64,000 nt of DNA, taken from Limnochordia bacterium (GTDB lineage: Bacteria > Bacillota > Limnochordia > DUMW01). The stretch spans positions 1-64,000 of the forward strand of contig JALNWK010000006.1 in the NCBI GenBank assembly GCA_023230925.1, read 5' to 3'. The position numbers were made by a program, and so were the translations under genes. A model generated the notes under the pieces. That model ran no database searches. It saw only the letters and a list, made by a program, of their open reading frames with translations, and was not told the DNA's origin. Positions 41,980 through 50,832 of this stretch are shown here, piece after piece (within the stretch, counting starts at the first letter, position 1; every line of letters starts with the position of its first letter).

Positions 41980-42057
41980 TGGTCGGGGTGGCGAGATTTG
42001 AACTCGCGGCCTCATCGTCCCGAACGATGCGCGCTAGCCAAGCTGCGCTACACCCCG
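41980..42057 (-). tRNA. tRNA-Pro (anticodon CGG), CCA encoded
   Basis: On the minus strand the acceptor arm CGGGGTG (42057-42051) pairs with CACCCCG (41990-41984), discriminator A, then CCA in the DNA. The D arm (AGCGCAGCTTGGCTAGCGC), an anticodon arm CATCG-TTCGGGA-CGATG with anticodon CGG, and a T arm with GAGTTCAAATCTC are all present. It has a consensus promoter and its own terminator. Confidence 0.95.
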
Positions 42058-42085
42058 GCATTTAGGAAAAAATAACGTCACAGAG

Positions 42086-42114
42086 ATTATACTTTATGAT
42101 AAAATATATGTCAA
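42086..42114 (-). promoter_or_regulatory. Perfect consensus SigA promoter of tRNA-Pro
   Basis: On the minus strand TTGACA (42114-42109) and TATAAT (42091-42086) are separated by 17 bases, about 30 bases before the tRNA 5' end. Confidence 0.92.
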
Positions 42115-42197
42115 TAGACGGGGTTGGGGTTTTACCCGACCTTGGTATAGTTTGGTAGCAATTCTGGGATAATAGTTCATATAAAGAAGGTGCAACA

Positions 42198-43238
42198 TTG
42201 ACCGATCTGATACCTTTAAAGGATCTATCAGTAGGAGCATTGGAAAGTCTACTAGAGGATTGGGGGTATCCCAAATATAGGGCCCGTCAGCTGATGAGGT
42301 GGATGTACCAGGAAAGAGAATCGGATTTTGCAAACATGACGGATTTGCCGTTGGAGTTACGCCAGCAGCTGAAAAAGGAGGCAGAGGCCAAACCGTTAAG
42401 GGCGCGGCAGAAACGGAAGTCAAAGGACGGCACGATCAAATTTCTCCTTGAGGCCAATGACGGTCAAAAGATCGAGACTGTCCTAATTCCCGCGGAAGAG
42501 CAGAAGCGGACCACGGTGTGCATTTCCAGCCAGGTAGGTTGTGCTATGGGTTGTTCAATTTGTGCAACGGGGAAGATGGGCTTTTCCAGGAATCTATCCT
42601 GTGGTGAGATTATAGAACAGGTTATTTTAGCTGAGCAGTATGCAAAGCAGTCAGTAACAAATATTGTGTTTATGGGGATGGGCGAACCTTTGGCCAACTA
42701 TGAGGCAGTGCTCGAAGCTATTTTCGCCATGATTGATCCCGAACGACTGGCATTAGGGAGCAGACGGATCACGGTGTCGACCTGTGGGTTAGTGCCGCAA
42801 ATGCGCAGGTTGGCCGATGAAAAGTTGCAGATTGGGTTGGCGATCTCCCTCCATGCGCCGGAGGATGGGCTGCGGGATCAGCTGGTACCAATCAACAAAA
42901 AGCACCCGATCAAAGAGGTCTTAGAGGCGGCATCTTACTATGTAAGCAAGACCAACCGTAGGGTTACTTTTGAATATGCGTTGATCGATGGGGTGAACGA
43001 CAGCACAGTGCACGCAAGTAAATTGGGCGAGTTGTTGGTAGGTTTACTGTGCCATGTTAACCTCATTCCAGTGAACCCTGCCAACGGGTTTTCCCGATCT
43101 TCGGAGGAGGCAGTTCTCTCCTTCCAGGAAGTGGTTAGAAATGCGGGAATACCGGTTACCGTACGCTCTGAACGTGGGGTTGACATCAGTGCTGCCTGTG
43201 GGCAGCTGGCCATTGCCGCAGCGAGAGTGGAAAGGTGA
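42198..43238 (+). CDS. rlmN: 23S rRNA (adenine(2503)-C(2))-methyltransferase RlmN
   Basis: Radical SAM enzyme that also modifies some tRNAs. The 346-residue protein has the C-x3-C-x2-C cluster motif in GCAMGCSICATGKMG (about residues 115-130), FMGMGEPLANYEAVL, RRITVSTCGL and near the C-terminus RSERGVDISAACGQL with the second catalytic cysteine. The start is TTG 42198 with AAGAAGG upstream. It is yloN of Bacillus, in the same order before prpC, though here two FHA genes come first. Confidence 0.95.
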   Translation: MTDLIPLKDLSVGALESLLEDWGYPKYRARQLMRWMYQERESDFANMTDLPLELRQQLKKEAEAKPLRARQKRKSKDGTIKFLLEANDGQKIETVLIPAEEQKRTTVCISSQVGCAMGCSICATGKMGFSRNLSCGEIIEQVILAEQYAKQSVTNIVFMGMGEPLANYEAVLEAIFAMIDPERLALGSRRITVSTCGLVPQMRRLADEKLQIGLAISLHAPEDGLRDQLVPINKKHPIKEVLEAASYYVSKTNRRVTFEYALIDGVNDSTVHASKLGELLVGLLCHVNLIPVNPANGFSRSSEEAVLSFQEVVRNAGIPVTVRSERGVDISAACGQLAIAAARVER

Positions 43239-43244
43239 GCAAAC

Positions 43245-44003
43245 ATGTCCATGATTGAACGGGTGGAGACAGCACTAAAAACGTTCATGCATCGCCTATT
43301 CGGCACACGACTGCAAGGACCGTATATCCCTATTCAAATTGGTAAGGAGCTTTCTTTGGTGATGCAAAGACAGAGAAAGGTTAGTGTTAGCCGCATATAT
43401 GTGCCGAATCGATATGACGTCAGACTACATTCTGCGGACTTTGTGCATATAGAGCCGATCAAGCAGACCCTCGCCGAGGAAATGTGTCAGCATTTAGCGG
43501 GAATAGCCCAGCGGGAAGGATTACACTTCTTGTCCCTGCCGCAGGTTAGCTTTATACAGGAGGAGCAGCTTAAACCAGGTCATATCCATATCGAGACCTT
43601 CTTTGATGATGTGGAGTCTGGCTCAACAAGAAGGATTCCTGAGCTTGATGATACTTTGACCGATGAAGGGGAAGTGGATGAGGTAACGCGGATTTACGAG
43701 GGCGAATCCAGACCTTTCTTAGTATGTCTTTCCGGTGCTAAAGAGGATGTGCGCTATGGGTTGCCAAATCAGGGCAGATTTACCATTGGGCGTGAGCTAG
43801 ACAATGATCTGGTGTTGGATGATCCTTGTGTCTCCCGCAAACACGCCCTGATTACCGTACATGGGGATCAGGTTACCTTGAAGGATTTAGGAAGTAGGAA
43901 TGGTACTTACCTTAACGACGTACGAATTGAGGAGGGCGACCTCACTCATGGTAGCAGGATCGTGATTGGTAACACGTTGCTGCGGTTTTCGGCAGGAGAG
44001 TAG
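43245..44003 (+). CDS. fhaA: FhaA-like protein: DUF3662 domain plus FHA domain
   Basis: The 252-residue protein has an N-terminal DUF3662 domain (about residues 1-115: MSMIERVETALKTFMHRLFG, YVPNRYDVRLHSAD), a short acidic linker, and an FHA phosphopeptide-binding domain (about 165-250: FTIGRELDNDLVLDDPCVSR, KHALIT, LKDLGSRNGTYLND). In Mycobacterium FhaA binds phosphorylated partners of the cell-wall machinery. Here it heads a cluster fhaA-fhaB-PP2C-rodA-pbpA-kinase of the same type and order. Confidence 0.9.
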   Translation: MSMIERVETALKTFMHRLFGTRLQGPYIPIQIGKELSLVMQRQRKVSVSRIYVPNRYDVRLHSADFVHIEPIKQTLAEEMCQHLAGIAQREGLHFLSLPQVSFIQEEQLKPGHIHIETFFDDVESGSTRRIPELDDTLTDEGEVDEVTRIYEGESRPFLVCLSGAKEDVRYGLPNQGRFTIGRELDNDLVLDDPCVSRKHALITVHGDQVTLKDLGSRNGTYLNDVRIEEGDLTHGSRIVIGNTLLRFSAGE

Positions 44004-44004
44004 G

Positions 44005-44481
44005 ATGTACCTATTAATCTGGTTAGGACGTTTGGTTTTTCTTTATCTACTTTACCGGTTTCTATCGCAGTTCCTTCGAGTTTTGTCGAGGGATAATGGT
44101 GACTTAGGCCTAGTTTTTGTCAGAGGCGAACCGGCTTTGCCTCCGGTGGTATGTCGCAGGATCCTCCCAGAGAACGGGGAGCAGATGTCCTGTGAACAGA
44201 AGCAGGAGGTCGTTCCCGGAGAGTACCTACAGGCAGATACAATTAGTATGGGACGGGCGCCCTTAAATGATGTGCAACTGCGGGAAGCTGAAATCGCCTT
44301 GTTCCATCTGCGCATTGAGAAACAAGAGGGATTCATAATCAGGAAAATAGATCGGAACCCCATATATCTCAACGGAGATCCGGTGGAAGAGGACGCTGTT
44401 CTTTCGTTAGGAGATGTGCTTAGTATAGGAAGTTATCTTTTTGTGGTGGTGAAGGGTTTTGCGCATACGCGTAGGGGCTAG
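44005..44481 (+). CDS. fhaB: Membrane-anchored FHA-domain protein (FhaB-like)
   Basis: A 158-residue protein with one N-terminal membrane segment (MYLLIWLGRLVFLYLLYRFL), a linker, and a divergent FHA domain (SMGRAPLNDVQLREAEIALF, NPIYLNGDPVEEDAVLSLGD). The usual FHA serine and histidine (SRKH) are replaced by ALFHLR, so phosphothreonine binding may be weak. The start is ATG 44005; a longer frame starts inside fhaA. The end overlaps the phosphatase gene by 23 bases. Confidence 0.8.
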   Translation: MYLLIWLGRLVFLYLLYRFLSQFLRVLSRDNGDLGLVFVRGEPALPPVVCRRILPENGEQMSCEQKQEVVPGEYLQADTISMGRAPLNDVQLREAEIALFHLRIEKQEGFIIRKIDRNPIYLNGDPVEEDAVLSLGDVLSIGSYLFVVVKGFAHTRRG

Positions 44482-45193
44482 GACCGATACTGGGCTGATG
44501 AGGTCCAATAACGAGGACGGGTACTTGGTGCGGGAATGGTTGTTTGCTGTGGCTGATGGAATGGGAGGTCACAGTGCAGGTGAGGTAGCTAGTTATCAAG
44601 CGTTACTTGGGCTCTCTGAGCTATGCAAGACTGATGGTATTCCCGGGGATGAAGGGGTTCTTGAGAATCATCTTCGTCAGGTCTTTGAGCGGGTTAATCA
44701 AGATGTACATAACCAAGCACGGGCTTGTCCAGGATGTGACGGTATGGGGACTACCTTGACGGCCATGGGGCTGACAGAACGAGGCTATGCCTATGCCCAT
44801 GTAGGGGACAGTCGATTGTACTTGTTTCGTGATGGTCTGCTAACACAGGTCACTTCTGATCATTCCCTAGTTGCGGAACTTGTGCGCAACGGTACGCTAT
44901 CTAGGGCGGAAGCCTATGATCACCCCTTAAGCAATGTGCTCAGCCGGGCCATTGGCGTTGAGCCTGAGGTTAAGGTGGAAACTGGTCAGGGAGAGATCTA
45001 TCCAGGGGATGTCTTTCTGCTTTGCACCGATGGGATCGCCGGACCTGTAGAGGACCGATGGGTATCGTCGCTCTTATCCGAGGAACTATCTCCACAGAGT
45101 AAGGCGGAGAAACTAGTAGAACGTGCCCTAGAACTAGGGAGCACGGATAACGTCACCGCCGTGGTAGTGCAGGTGGATAAGGACAAAGGATAA
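44459..45193 (+). CDS. prpC: PP2C-family serine/threonine phosphatase (PrpC/PstP)
   Basis: The 244-residue protein has the metal-binding motifs NNEDGYL, FAVADGMGGHSAGEVAS, GTTLTAMGL, HVGDSRLYLFRDG, DHSLVAELV, LLCTDGIAG and GSTDNVTAVVV, a complete PP2C set. It reverses phosphorylation by the PASTA kinase encoded downstream. The start is TTG 44459 within fhaB. The position before rodA/pbpA is as in actinobacteria, whereas Bacillus has prpC next to prkC. Confidence 0.95.
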   Translation: MRIRVGARTDTGLMRSNNEDGYLVREWLFAVADGMGGHSAGEVASYQALLGLSELCKTDGIPGDEGVLENHLRQVFERVNQDVHNQARACPGCDGMGTTLTAMGLTERGYAYAHVGDSRLYLFRDGLLTQVTSDHSLVAELVRNGTLSRAEAYDHPLSNVLSRAIGVEPEVKVETGQGEIYPGDVFLLCTDGIAGPVEDRWVSSLLSEELSPQSKAEKLVERALELGSTDNVTAVVVQVDKDKG

Positions 45194-45251
45194 GGGAGCC
45201 TACTGTCTCTTGTATCAAAAGCATAGAAACTAAAGGTGGACGGGACCTAGG

Positions 45252-46487
45252 ATGATAAAGATCCATGGAAAACTATTTGTCGACGCTATTTTAGTGGGAA
45301 GTCTGGGCATGTTTTCTGTGTGGCTGTTGCAGCCATTTAATCCTTGGTTCTTTCTGCTTTATATCGGTCCTACAGCAGTTGGGTTTTGCATGCTGTATGG
45401 GCGCCAGGATCGGATTGATCCGTTGTTGTTTGCTCCGGCGGTCTTATTATGTGGAGTGGGACTAACCATGGTTGCGCGATTGGCTCCGGGACTGTTATGG
45501 CGACAGCTTGTGGCGTACCTAGTCGGGTTGTGCAGCTATCTGCTTCTTAGCATCTGGGGAGGTAGGATTCGGTGGGAACGGTTCGGATACTTGTGGGGCC
45601 TTCTGGGAGCTTTGCTGCTTTTAGGTACCTCGCTATTTGGTGTTCGGGTGGGCGGCAGTCGTGCCTGGATCCGCTTTCTTGGATTTAGCTTCCAACCGAT
45701 AGAGCTTTTCAAATTACTGTTGATCTTGTTTTTAGTTGCTTCTTTAACCGAGGAGAGTACCAGCATAGTCCTGCGCGAACGACGGGGCTTATTCGCCCAT
45801 ATGAGCCTGTGGGGGCCTTCGCTTTTGCTGTGGCTCCTGGGGGTACTTGCCCTAGGTATACAGCGGGATCTAGGTGGGATGATTTTGCTATCGGGGATCT
45901 TTTGGGGGACCATATATGTGGCGGAGGGTCGCCTAGCTACCGTACTAATTGGGTTACTCTTGGGGTTAGGTGGTTTTACATTATCTTATTGCTTGTTTCC
46001 CCATGTACAATCACGCCTGGGAAACTGGCTTGACCTGTGGCGCGGTGACCAAGTGTATCATCAACTGCAACAGGGACTCTTCGCGGCTGCTTCCGGTGGG
46101 TTTACGGGAACGGGCCTGGGCCTGGGACACCCTTACCTAATTCCCCAGGTACATACAGATTTTCCCCTGATGGCCATTTGGGAAGAACTGGGTTTACTAG
46201 GTGCTGTAGGTATTCTGGGTTTGTATATGCTCATGGTGGTCTATTTGTTTAAGAAGGCCATTAATTCATATTGTCTTCGGCACCGATTGCTCTGTGCCGG
46301 GGTAGCTGTGATGATTGGCTTGCAGGTGTTACTAATTGCCGGGGGAAATCTAGGCCTGGTGCCCTTAACCGGCATTACCTTGCCCTTTATCAGCTACGGA
46401 GGTAGCTCAGTGATTGTCCTTTGGTCGGCCCTTGGTTTGACCGGGGCGATACCAAGACTAAGGAGGCAGTGCCGATTAGAAGTCTGA
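45252..46487 (+). CDS. SEDS glycan polymerase (RodA/FtsW/SpoVE family)
   Basis: The 411-residue protein has about ten membrane segments, with GSRAWIRFLGFSFQPIELFK and RDLGGMILLSG, TGTGLGLGHPYLIPQVHTDF (the external loop with the catalytic region), and LPFISYGGSSVIVLWSALGL, all SEDS landmarks. It polymerises peptidoglycan strands and works with the transpeptidase encoded next, whose frame overlaps its 3' end. Position (rodA-pbpA) suggests RodA; FtsW or SpoVE cannot be excluded. Confidence 0.9.
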   Translation: MIKIHGKLFVDAILVGSLGMFSVWLLQPFNPWFFLLYIGPTAVGFCMLYGRQDRIDPLLFAPAVLLCGVGLTMVARLAPGLLWRQLVAYLVGLCSYLLLSIWGGRIRWERFGYLWGLLGALLLLGTSLFGVRVGGSRAWIRFLGFSFQPIELFKLLLILFLVASLTEESTSIVLRERRGLFAHMSLWGPSLLLWLLGVLALGIQRDLGGMILLSGIFWGTIYVAEGRLATVLIGLLLGLGGFTLSYCLFPHVQSRLGNWLDLWRGDQVYHQLQQGLFAAASGGFTGTGLGLGHPYLIPQVHTDFPLMAIWEELGLLGAVGILGLYMLMVVYLFKKAINSYCLRHRLLCAGVAVMIGLQVLLIAGGNLGLVPLTGITLPFISYGGSSVIVLWSALGLTGAIPRLRRQCRLEV

Positions 46488-47848
46488 ATAATCTTCTGAA
46501 GCTGTTTACGGGATGCTTCCTACTGATGATTCTAGCTGGGGGGTTCTTCCAAGTGCTCTGGGCCCCTTCCTTGGCAACGTCGGTGGGCAATCCTCGGGTA
46601 CAGTTGGCCCGGGAACAGATTCTTCGGGGAGGTATTTTCGATTATTCTGGGCGTGCCCTGGCACTGCCCGGTGACCACCAGATGCGTTACGTAGGCCCTA
46701 TTTCCTTGGCTGCCATTGTTGGGTACAGTGATCTCATTTTGGGACAGAGCGGCTTAGAGAAAGCCTATGATCGGGTCTTACTAGGACTGGATGGACTATC
46801 GTTCTACCTTTACCAGTGGCGGGTTCATCAAGGTCAGAGTCATTACGGGGGTCACATCATTACGACGATTGATTACGCGATGCAGCGGATTGCCGAAGAG
46901 GCCTTGGGCCAAAGGAAGGGTGCGGTGGTGATACTAGAGCCTAAAAGTGGTGCTATTAGAGCTTTGGTCTCCTTCCCGAGTTTTGATCCAAATCGGGTCT
47001 ATGAAAAATGGTCGTTCCTCAGGGATGACAAAGACGCACCTCTACTACATCGAGCAGTCCAAGGGCTTTATCCTCCTGGTTCGGTTTTTAAGATGCTGAT
47101 CTTGGCTGCCGCCTTGGAGGAAGGAGGAGTGCGGCTGGATACCACGTATATAGATCAAGGGGAGTTCAGGGTGGAGGGTTATCGACTAACAAATGCCTAT
47201 ACCACCCAACCGGGGCCGATTACTCTTATGCAGGCCTTTGCTAATTCCTCGAATGTGATCTTTGCACAATTGGCCTTGGAACTAGGAGAAAACAAGTTAT
47301 TTGACTATGTAGACAGGTTTGGTTTTGGTAACCTGCAGGGTCTACGGGTTGCCACCTCCCCGGCGAGGATCTTTCCGCCGGGTTCCAAAGCTGAGCTTGT
47401 GCAATTTGCCATTGGACAAGGTAACCAGTTGGTTACCCCTTTGGACATTGCGGTACTGACGGCGACAATTGCCACCGGTGGCCTACAATTCAAAGCCTTC
47501 TTGGTGCAAGAACTGGTTGATTCGTTTGGCGGAAGAAGACAACATGTAAAAGCTATGCCAGAACGGGTACTGAGTAGCTTCACCTCATACCAAGTTACAC
47601 GGGCGATGCTCGGGGTGGTTGAGAATGGTACTGGAACAAGGGCCCAAGTCAAGGGAGTAAGTATTGCTGGAAAAACCGGAAGTGCTGAGAACCCCCATGG
47701 GAAACCCCACGCGTGGTTTACCTGTTTTGCACCAGCGGATGATCCGCAACTGGTTGTTACAGTCATTGTGGAGAATGCCGGGTCCGGTGGCCAGGTGGCT
47801 GCACCCATCGCCCAGGAGATCCTTGGGAGACTACTAGGTGGGGGATGA
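46469..47848 (+). CDS. pbpA: Class B penicillin-binding protein (PbpA-like)
   Basis: Peptidoglycan transpeptidase of about 459 residues with one N-terminal membrane segment (FTGCFLLMILAGGFFQVLW), a short linker with LAREQILRGGIFDYSGRALA, and the catalytic domain: PPGSVFKML (S-x-x-K, about residue 205), ANSSNVIFAQ (S-x-N) and AGKTGSAENP (K-T-G). It is shorter than FtsI and matches PbpA encoded after rodA. The start is not certain: AGGAGG at 46461-46466 is only two bases from GTG 46469 and eight from an ATT codon at 46475. A longer frame from TTG 46421 lacks a ribosome site. Confidence 0.88.
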   Translation: MPIRSLNNLLKLFTGCFLLMILAGGFFQVLWAPSLATSVGNPRVQLAREQILRGGIFDYSGRALALPGDHQMRYVGPISLAAIVGYSDLILGQSGLEKAYDRVLLGLDGLSFYLYQWRVHQGQSHYGGHIITTIDYAMQRIAEEALGQRKGAVVILEPKSGAIRALVSFPSFDPNRVYEKWSFLRDDKDAPLLHRAVQGLYPPGSVFKMLILAAALEEGGVRLDTTYIDQGEFRVEGYRLTNAYTTQPGPITLMQAFANSSNVIFAQLALELGENKLFDYVDRFGFGNLQGLRVATSPARIFPPGSKAELVQFAIGQGNQLVTPLDIAVLTATIATGGLQFKAFLVQELVDSFGGRRQHVKAMPERVLSSFTSYQVTRAMLGVVENGTGTRAQVKGVSIAGKTGSAENPHGKPHAWFTCFAPADDPQLVVTVIVENAGSGGQVAAPIAQEILGRLLGGG

Positions 47849-47887
47849 GGAATATTCCTGTTTGTTGTATAATGTTGAAGGTAAGGG

Positions 47888-49903
47888 GTGGATGAATTGC
47901 TGGGAAGAGTCCTTGCTGACCGATACGAAATCGTTCAAGAAGTTGGATCCGGCGGAATGGCCGTGGTATACCTGGGCCAAGATCGCCTGCTCTGTCGACC
48001 TGTGGCTATTAAGATTCTACGGGACGTCCATGCCAAAGATGAGGATTTCGTCCGTCGTTTTCGCCTCGAGGCCCAAGCGGCAGCCAGTCTTTCCCATCCT
48101 AATGTGGTTAATATGTACGATGTTGGCGAGGAAAATGGTATTTACTACATCGTGATGGAATACCTGAATGGGACGGATCTTAAGACTCTGATTAGACAGT
48201 ATGGGCAGTTTTCCGTTGGCCAGGGACTCTGGGTAGCGGCAGAGATAGCAAAGGCGTTGGAGCATGCTCATTCCCATAAGATCGTGCATAGGGACATTAA
48301 ACCCCATAACATAATTCTGACTAATGATGGTCGGATTAAGGTAACCGATTTTGGTATTGCCCGGGCCGTGAGTAGCTCTACCTTGACCCAAACAGGTTTT
48401 GTTCTCGGCTCTGTTCACTATTCATCCCCCGAGCAGGTCAGTGGTGGTCAGATTAGTGGGGCATCGGATCTGTATTCCTTGGGTGTGGTAATGTACGAAA
48501 TGTTCACCGGTAGATTACCCTTTGGGGGCGAAACCCCGGTGAGTATTGCTCTGAAACATCTGCGAGATCAGCCACCGTCCCTTAGAGAGTTGCGTGGGGA
48601 TCTACCCGATGGAGTGGCATTGATTGTTGAGACGGCTATGGCAAAGGAGCCCAAAGATCGATATCCCAGTGCAGCAAGATTGTTACAGGCGATTCAAAAG
48701 ACCGGGATGATGTCTTTGGGGTTTGCCTCGGAAGAAGCGCCGGAGCAGACGGCATTAATGGAAACAACGAAGGTCCTCGCCAGTGTAAATGGGGAGGAAC
48801 TAGAACCGACGGAGATGGTACCCGTTCAGCAAAAGAAAAAACGTTCTACAGGAGCTAGGTTTTTGACTGTTGTTGCAGTGCTCTTGGCCATAGGTGGGCT
48901 ATCATGGGTAGGCTTGTTGCAGGCCCGAAAGATGATCTTCCCACCGGATTTGCCGGTTCCTGAGGTTTCCGGCCGTTCCCTAGAGGAGGCCAGTGAGATA
49001 TTATCGGAGATGGGGTTTAAACCCAGTGTCGATGGACGAGTCTTTAGTCATGATGTGCCCGAAGGATGGGTAGTATCACAGAACCCCGTTGAAGGAAGAA
49101 TCGTGAAGAAATGGCGAACAGTTGAACTGATTGTCAGTAAGGGCCCCCAGATGGTAGAGGTGCCAAATATTGTCGGATATTCTTTGCGGGATGCCGCATT
49201 GATGTTAGATGAACAAGGTCTAAAGCTAGGTGTTCCCGAGGAGGAGATCAATGAACAGGCCGCAATAGATGAAGTCCTATTCCAGGAGCCGTCATCGGGC
49301 AGTGTTCCTGTAGGAAGTAGTATTAATGTAGTTATCGCCGTTCGGCAGAAGTCTACGGTTCTTTTGGTCCCTGATATCCGAGGATCATATCTGGACCAGG
49401 CGCAAAAGGACCTTGCAGAGTACGGGTTGTCCATTGGAAAAAGTTTTCCTGATTTCTCTGACGAAATCCCCCAAGGGATGATCATCGATCAGAACCCCCG
49501 ACCCCAGGCTTCAGTACAAAAAGGGACCGCCATCGATGTAGTCTACAGTAACGGACCAAGGAATAGGCAAGAACCTAGGGAAGATGAAACAGGTGTTGGT
49601 ACTCCACCAGTTCCACCTGTAGGTGAGCTTGAACCCGGGGAGGATACAGATGCCCAAACGCCACCGGAAGCACCAAATGATGGGCAAAAGAGGGCGACAA
49701 TATCCATTAGGGTACCCGATGGGCCGCCCCAGGAGGTCTTGATTTTGGTGGTCGATGATATTCGGGTGGGGATTAAGCAAGTGATGCAGGCCATGGTGGA
49801 TGGGGGCGAGACGATTACCCGGGTGGTGGTTGGGTATGGTCCTGAAGTAAGGGTGCAAGTCTATTTGGGTGGTTGGTTAATCGAAGAGGAATACCTAAGG
49901 TAA
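47888..49903 (+). CDS. prkC: PASTA-domain serine/threonine protein kinase (PrkC/PknB type)
   Basis: The 671-residue protein has a kinase domain (about 1-275: EVGSGGMAVVYLG glycine loop, AIKIL lysine, HRDIKPHNI catalytic loop near residue 133, DFG near 154), one membrane segment (about 325-345, TVVAVLLAIGGLSWVGLLQA), three PASTA repeats (about 350-555: VPEVSGRSLEEASEILSEMG, VEVPNIVGYSLRDAALMLDE, VPDIRGSYLDQAQKDLAEYG), and a proline/acid-rich tail with a small C-terminal domain of unknown fold. PASTA repeats sense muropeptides or lipid II. The cognate phosphatase is prpC; only one kinase gene is present where Mycobacterium has two. Confidence 0.95.
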   Translation: MDELLGRVLADRYEIVQEVGSGGMAVVYLGQDRLLCRPVAIKILRDVHAKDEDFVRRFRLEAQAAASLSHPNVVNMYDVGEENGIYYIVMEYLNGTDLKTLIRQYGQFSVGQGLWVAAEIAKALEHAHSHKIVHRDIKPHNIILTNDGRIKVTDFGIARAVSSSTLTQTGFVLGSVHYSSPEQVSGGQISGASDLYSLGVVMYEMFTGRLPFGGETPVSIALKHLRDQPPSLRELRGDLPDGVALIVETAMAKEPKDRYPSAARLLQAIQKTGMMSLGFASEEAPEQTALMETTKVLASVNGEELEPTEMVPVQQKKKRSTGARFLTVVAVLLAIGGLSWVGLLQARKMIFPPDLPVPEVSGRSLEEASEILSEMGFKPSVDGRVFSHDVPEGWVVSQNPVEGRIVKKWRTVELIVSKGPQMVEVPNIVGYSLRDAALMLDEQGLKLGVPEEEINEQAAIDEVLFQEPSSGSVPVGSSINVVIAVRQKSTVLLVPDIRGSYLDQAQKDLAEYGLSIGKSFPDFSDEIPQGMIIDQNPRPQASVQKGTAIDVVYSNGPRNRQEPREDETGVGTPPVPPVGELEPGEDTDAQTPPEAPNDGQKRATISIRVPDGPPQEVLILVVDDIRVGIKQVMQAMVDGGETITRVVVGYGPEVRVQVYLGGWLIEEEYLR

Positions 49904-49940
49904 CTAGCGTTGGTATACCTGTGTGATGGGGAGGCACACG

Positions 49941-50822
49941 ATGCAAAAAGGCATTGTGATAAGGGCTATTGGTGGCTACTACTTTGTGCAAACGGAGCAA
50001 GGGCAAGTGTATCAGTGTTTGCTTCGGGGGAAGCTCAAACGGCAACACCAACGGATCCTGGTGGGTGATTGGGTGCATGCGCGGCCTACTTCCTCGTCCG
50101 AAGGGGTGATTGAGGAGGTTTTACCGCGGCGGCTGGAACTGTCTCGTCCACCGGTGGCCAATCTTGATATTTTGGTTGTTGTCAATTCTGTGGTCCATCC
50201 AAGTGTGAATTTAGTTCTTCTAGATCGGATCCTACTAGCTGCACGGCAACAAGGGCTGAGGTGTATTCTCTGCTGGAATAAGGTAGATCTAGAACAGGAA
50301 GATCCACAGTTATCGGGGTATATTCAGGCTTACTTGCAGCAAGGGTATGATTGTGTTAGAACCAGTGCGCTTACCGGAGAAGGAATAGACAGATTGATTG
50401 AGCTTCTATCGGGATCTATGGCTGTTTTGACTGGTGATTCGGGAGTTGGAAAATCTGCCTTGCTCAATCGAGTACTAGGCCAAACGGTTCAGGAAGAAGG
50501 TGACATTAGCCAACGGCTGAAGCGGGGTCGTCATACCACTAGGGAGGTTGTATTGTATCCCTTGGGTAATGGCGGGTTTATTGCCGATACACCGGGCTTT
50601 ACTAGGATGCCGTTGGTTGGTGTTGAACCAGTTGTTTTAGAAGATTTCTTTTTCCGAGAGTATTTTTCCGGTTGTTACTACTCCGATTGCCGTCATCGAA
50701 ATGAACCTGAATGCGCGGTAAAGGAAGCAGTTGCCAAAGGGGATATTCCGTCTTGGCGTTACGATAATTATCTGTTCCTTTTGGATGAGCTTGTTGACAG
50801 CCAAGAAGGGCAGTGGAAATGA
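49941..50822 (+). CDS. rsgA: Small ribosomal subunit biogenesis GTPase RsgA
   Basis: Circularly permuted GTPase that matures the 30S subunit. The 293-residue protein has an OB-fold N-terminus, NKVD (G4, about residue 113) before the P-loop TGDSGVGKSALLNRV (about 165) and the DTPGF motif (G3), then a zinc domain (GCYYSDCRHRNEPEC). The start is ATG 49941 with GGGGAGG upstream. The order prkC-rsgA-rpe is that of Bacillus. Confidence 0.95.
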   Translation: MQKGIVIRAIGGYYFVQTEQGQVYQCLLRGKLKRQHQRILVGDWVHARPTSSSEGVIEEVLPRRLELSRPPVANLDILVVVNSVVHPSVNLVLLDRILLAARQQGLRCILCWNKVDLEQEDPQLSGYIQAYLQQGYDCVRTSALTGEGIDRLIELLSGSMAVLTGDSGVGKSALLNRVLGQTVQEEGDISQRLKRGRHTTREVVLYPLGNGGFIADTPGFTRMPLVGVEPVVLEDFFFREYFSGCYYSDCRHRNEPECAVKEAVAKGDIPSWRYDNYLFLLDELVDSQEGQWK

Positions 50823-50832
50823 GGTAGAAACC

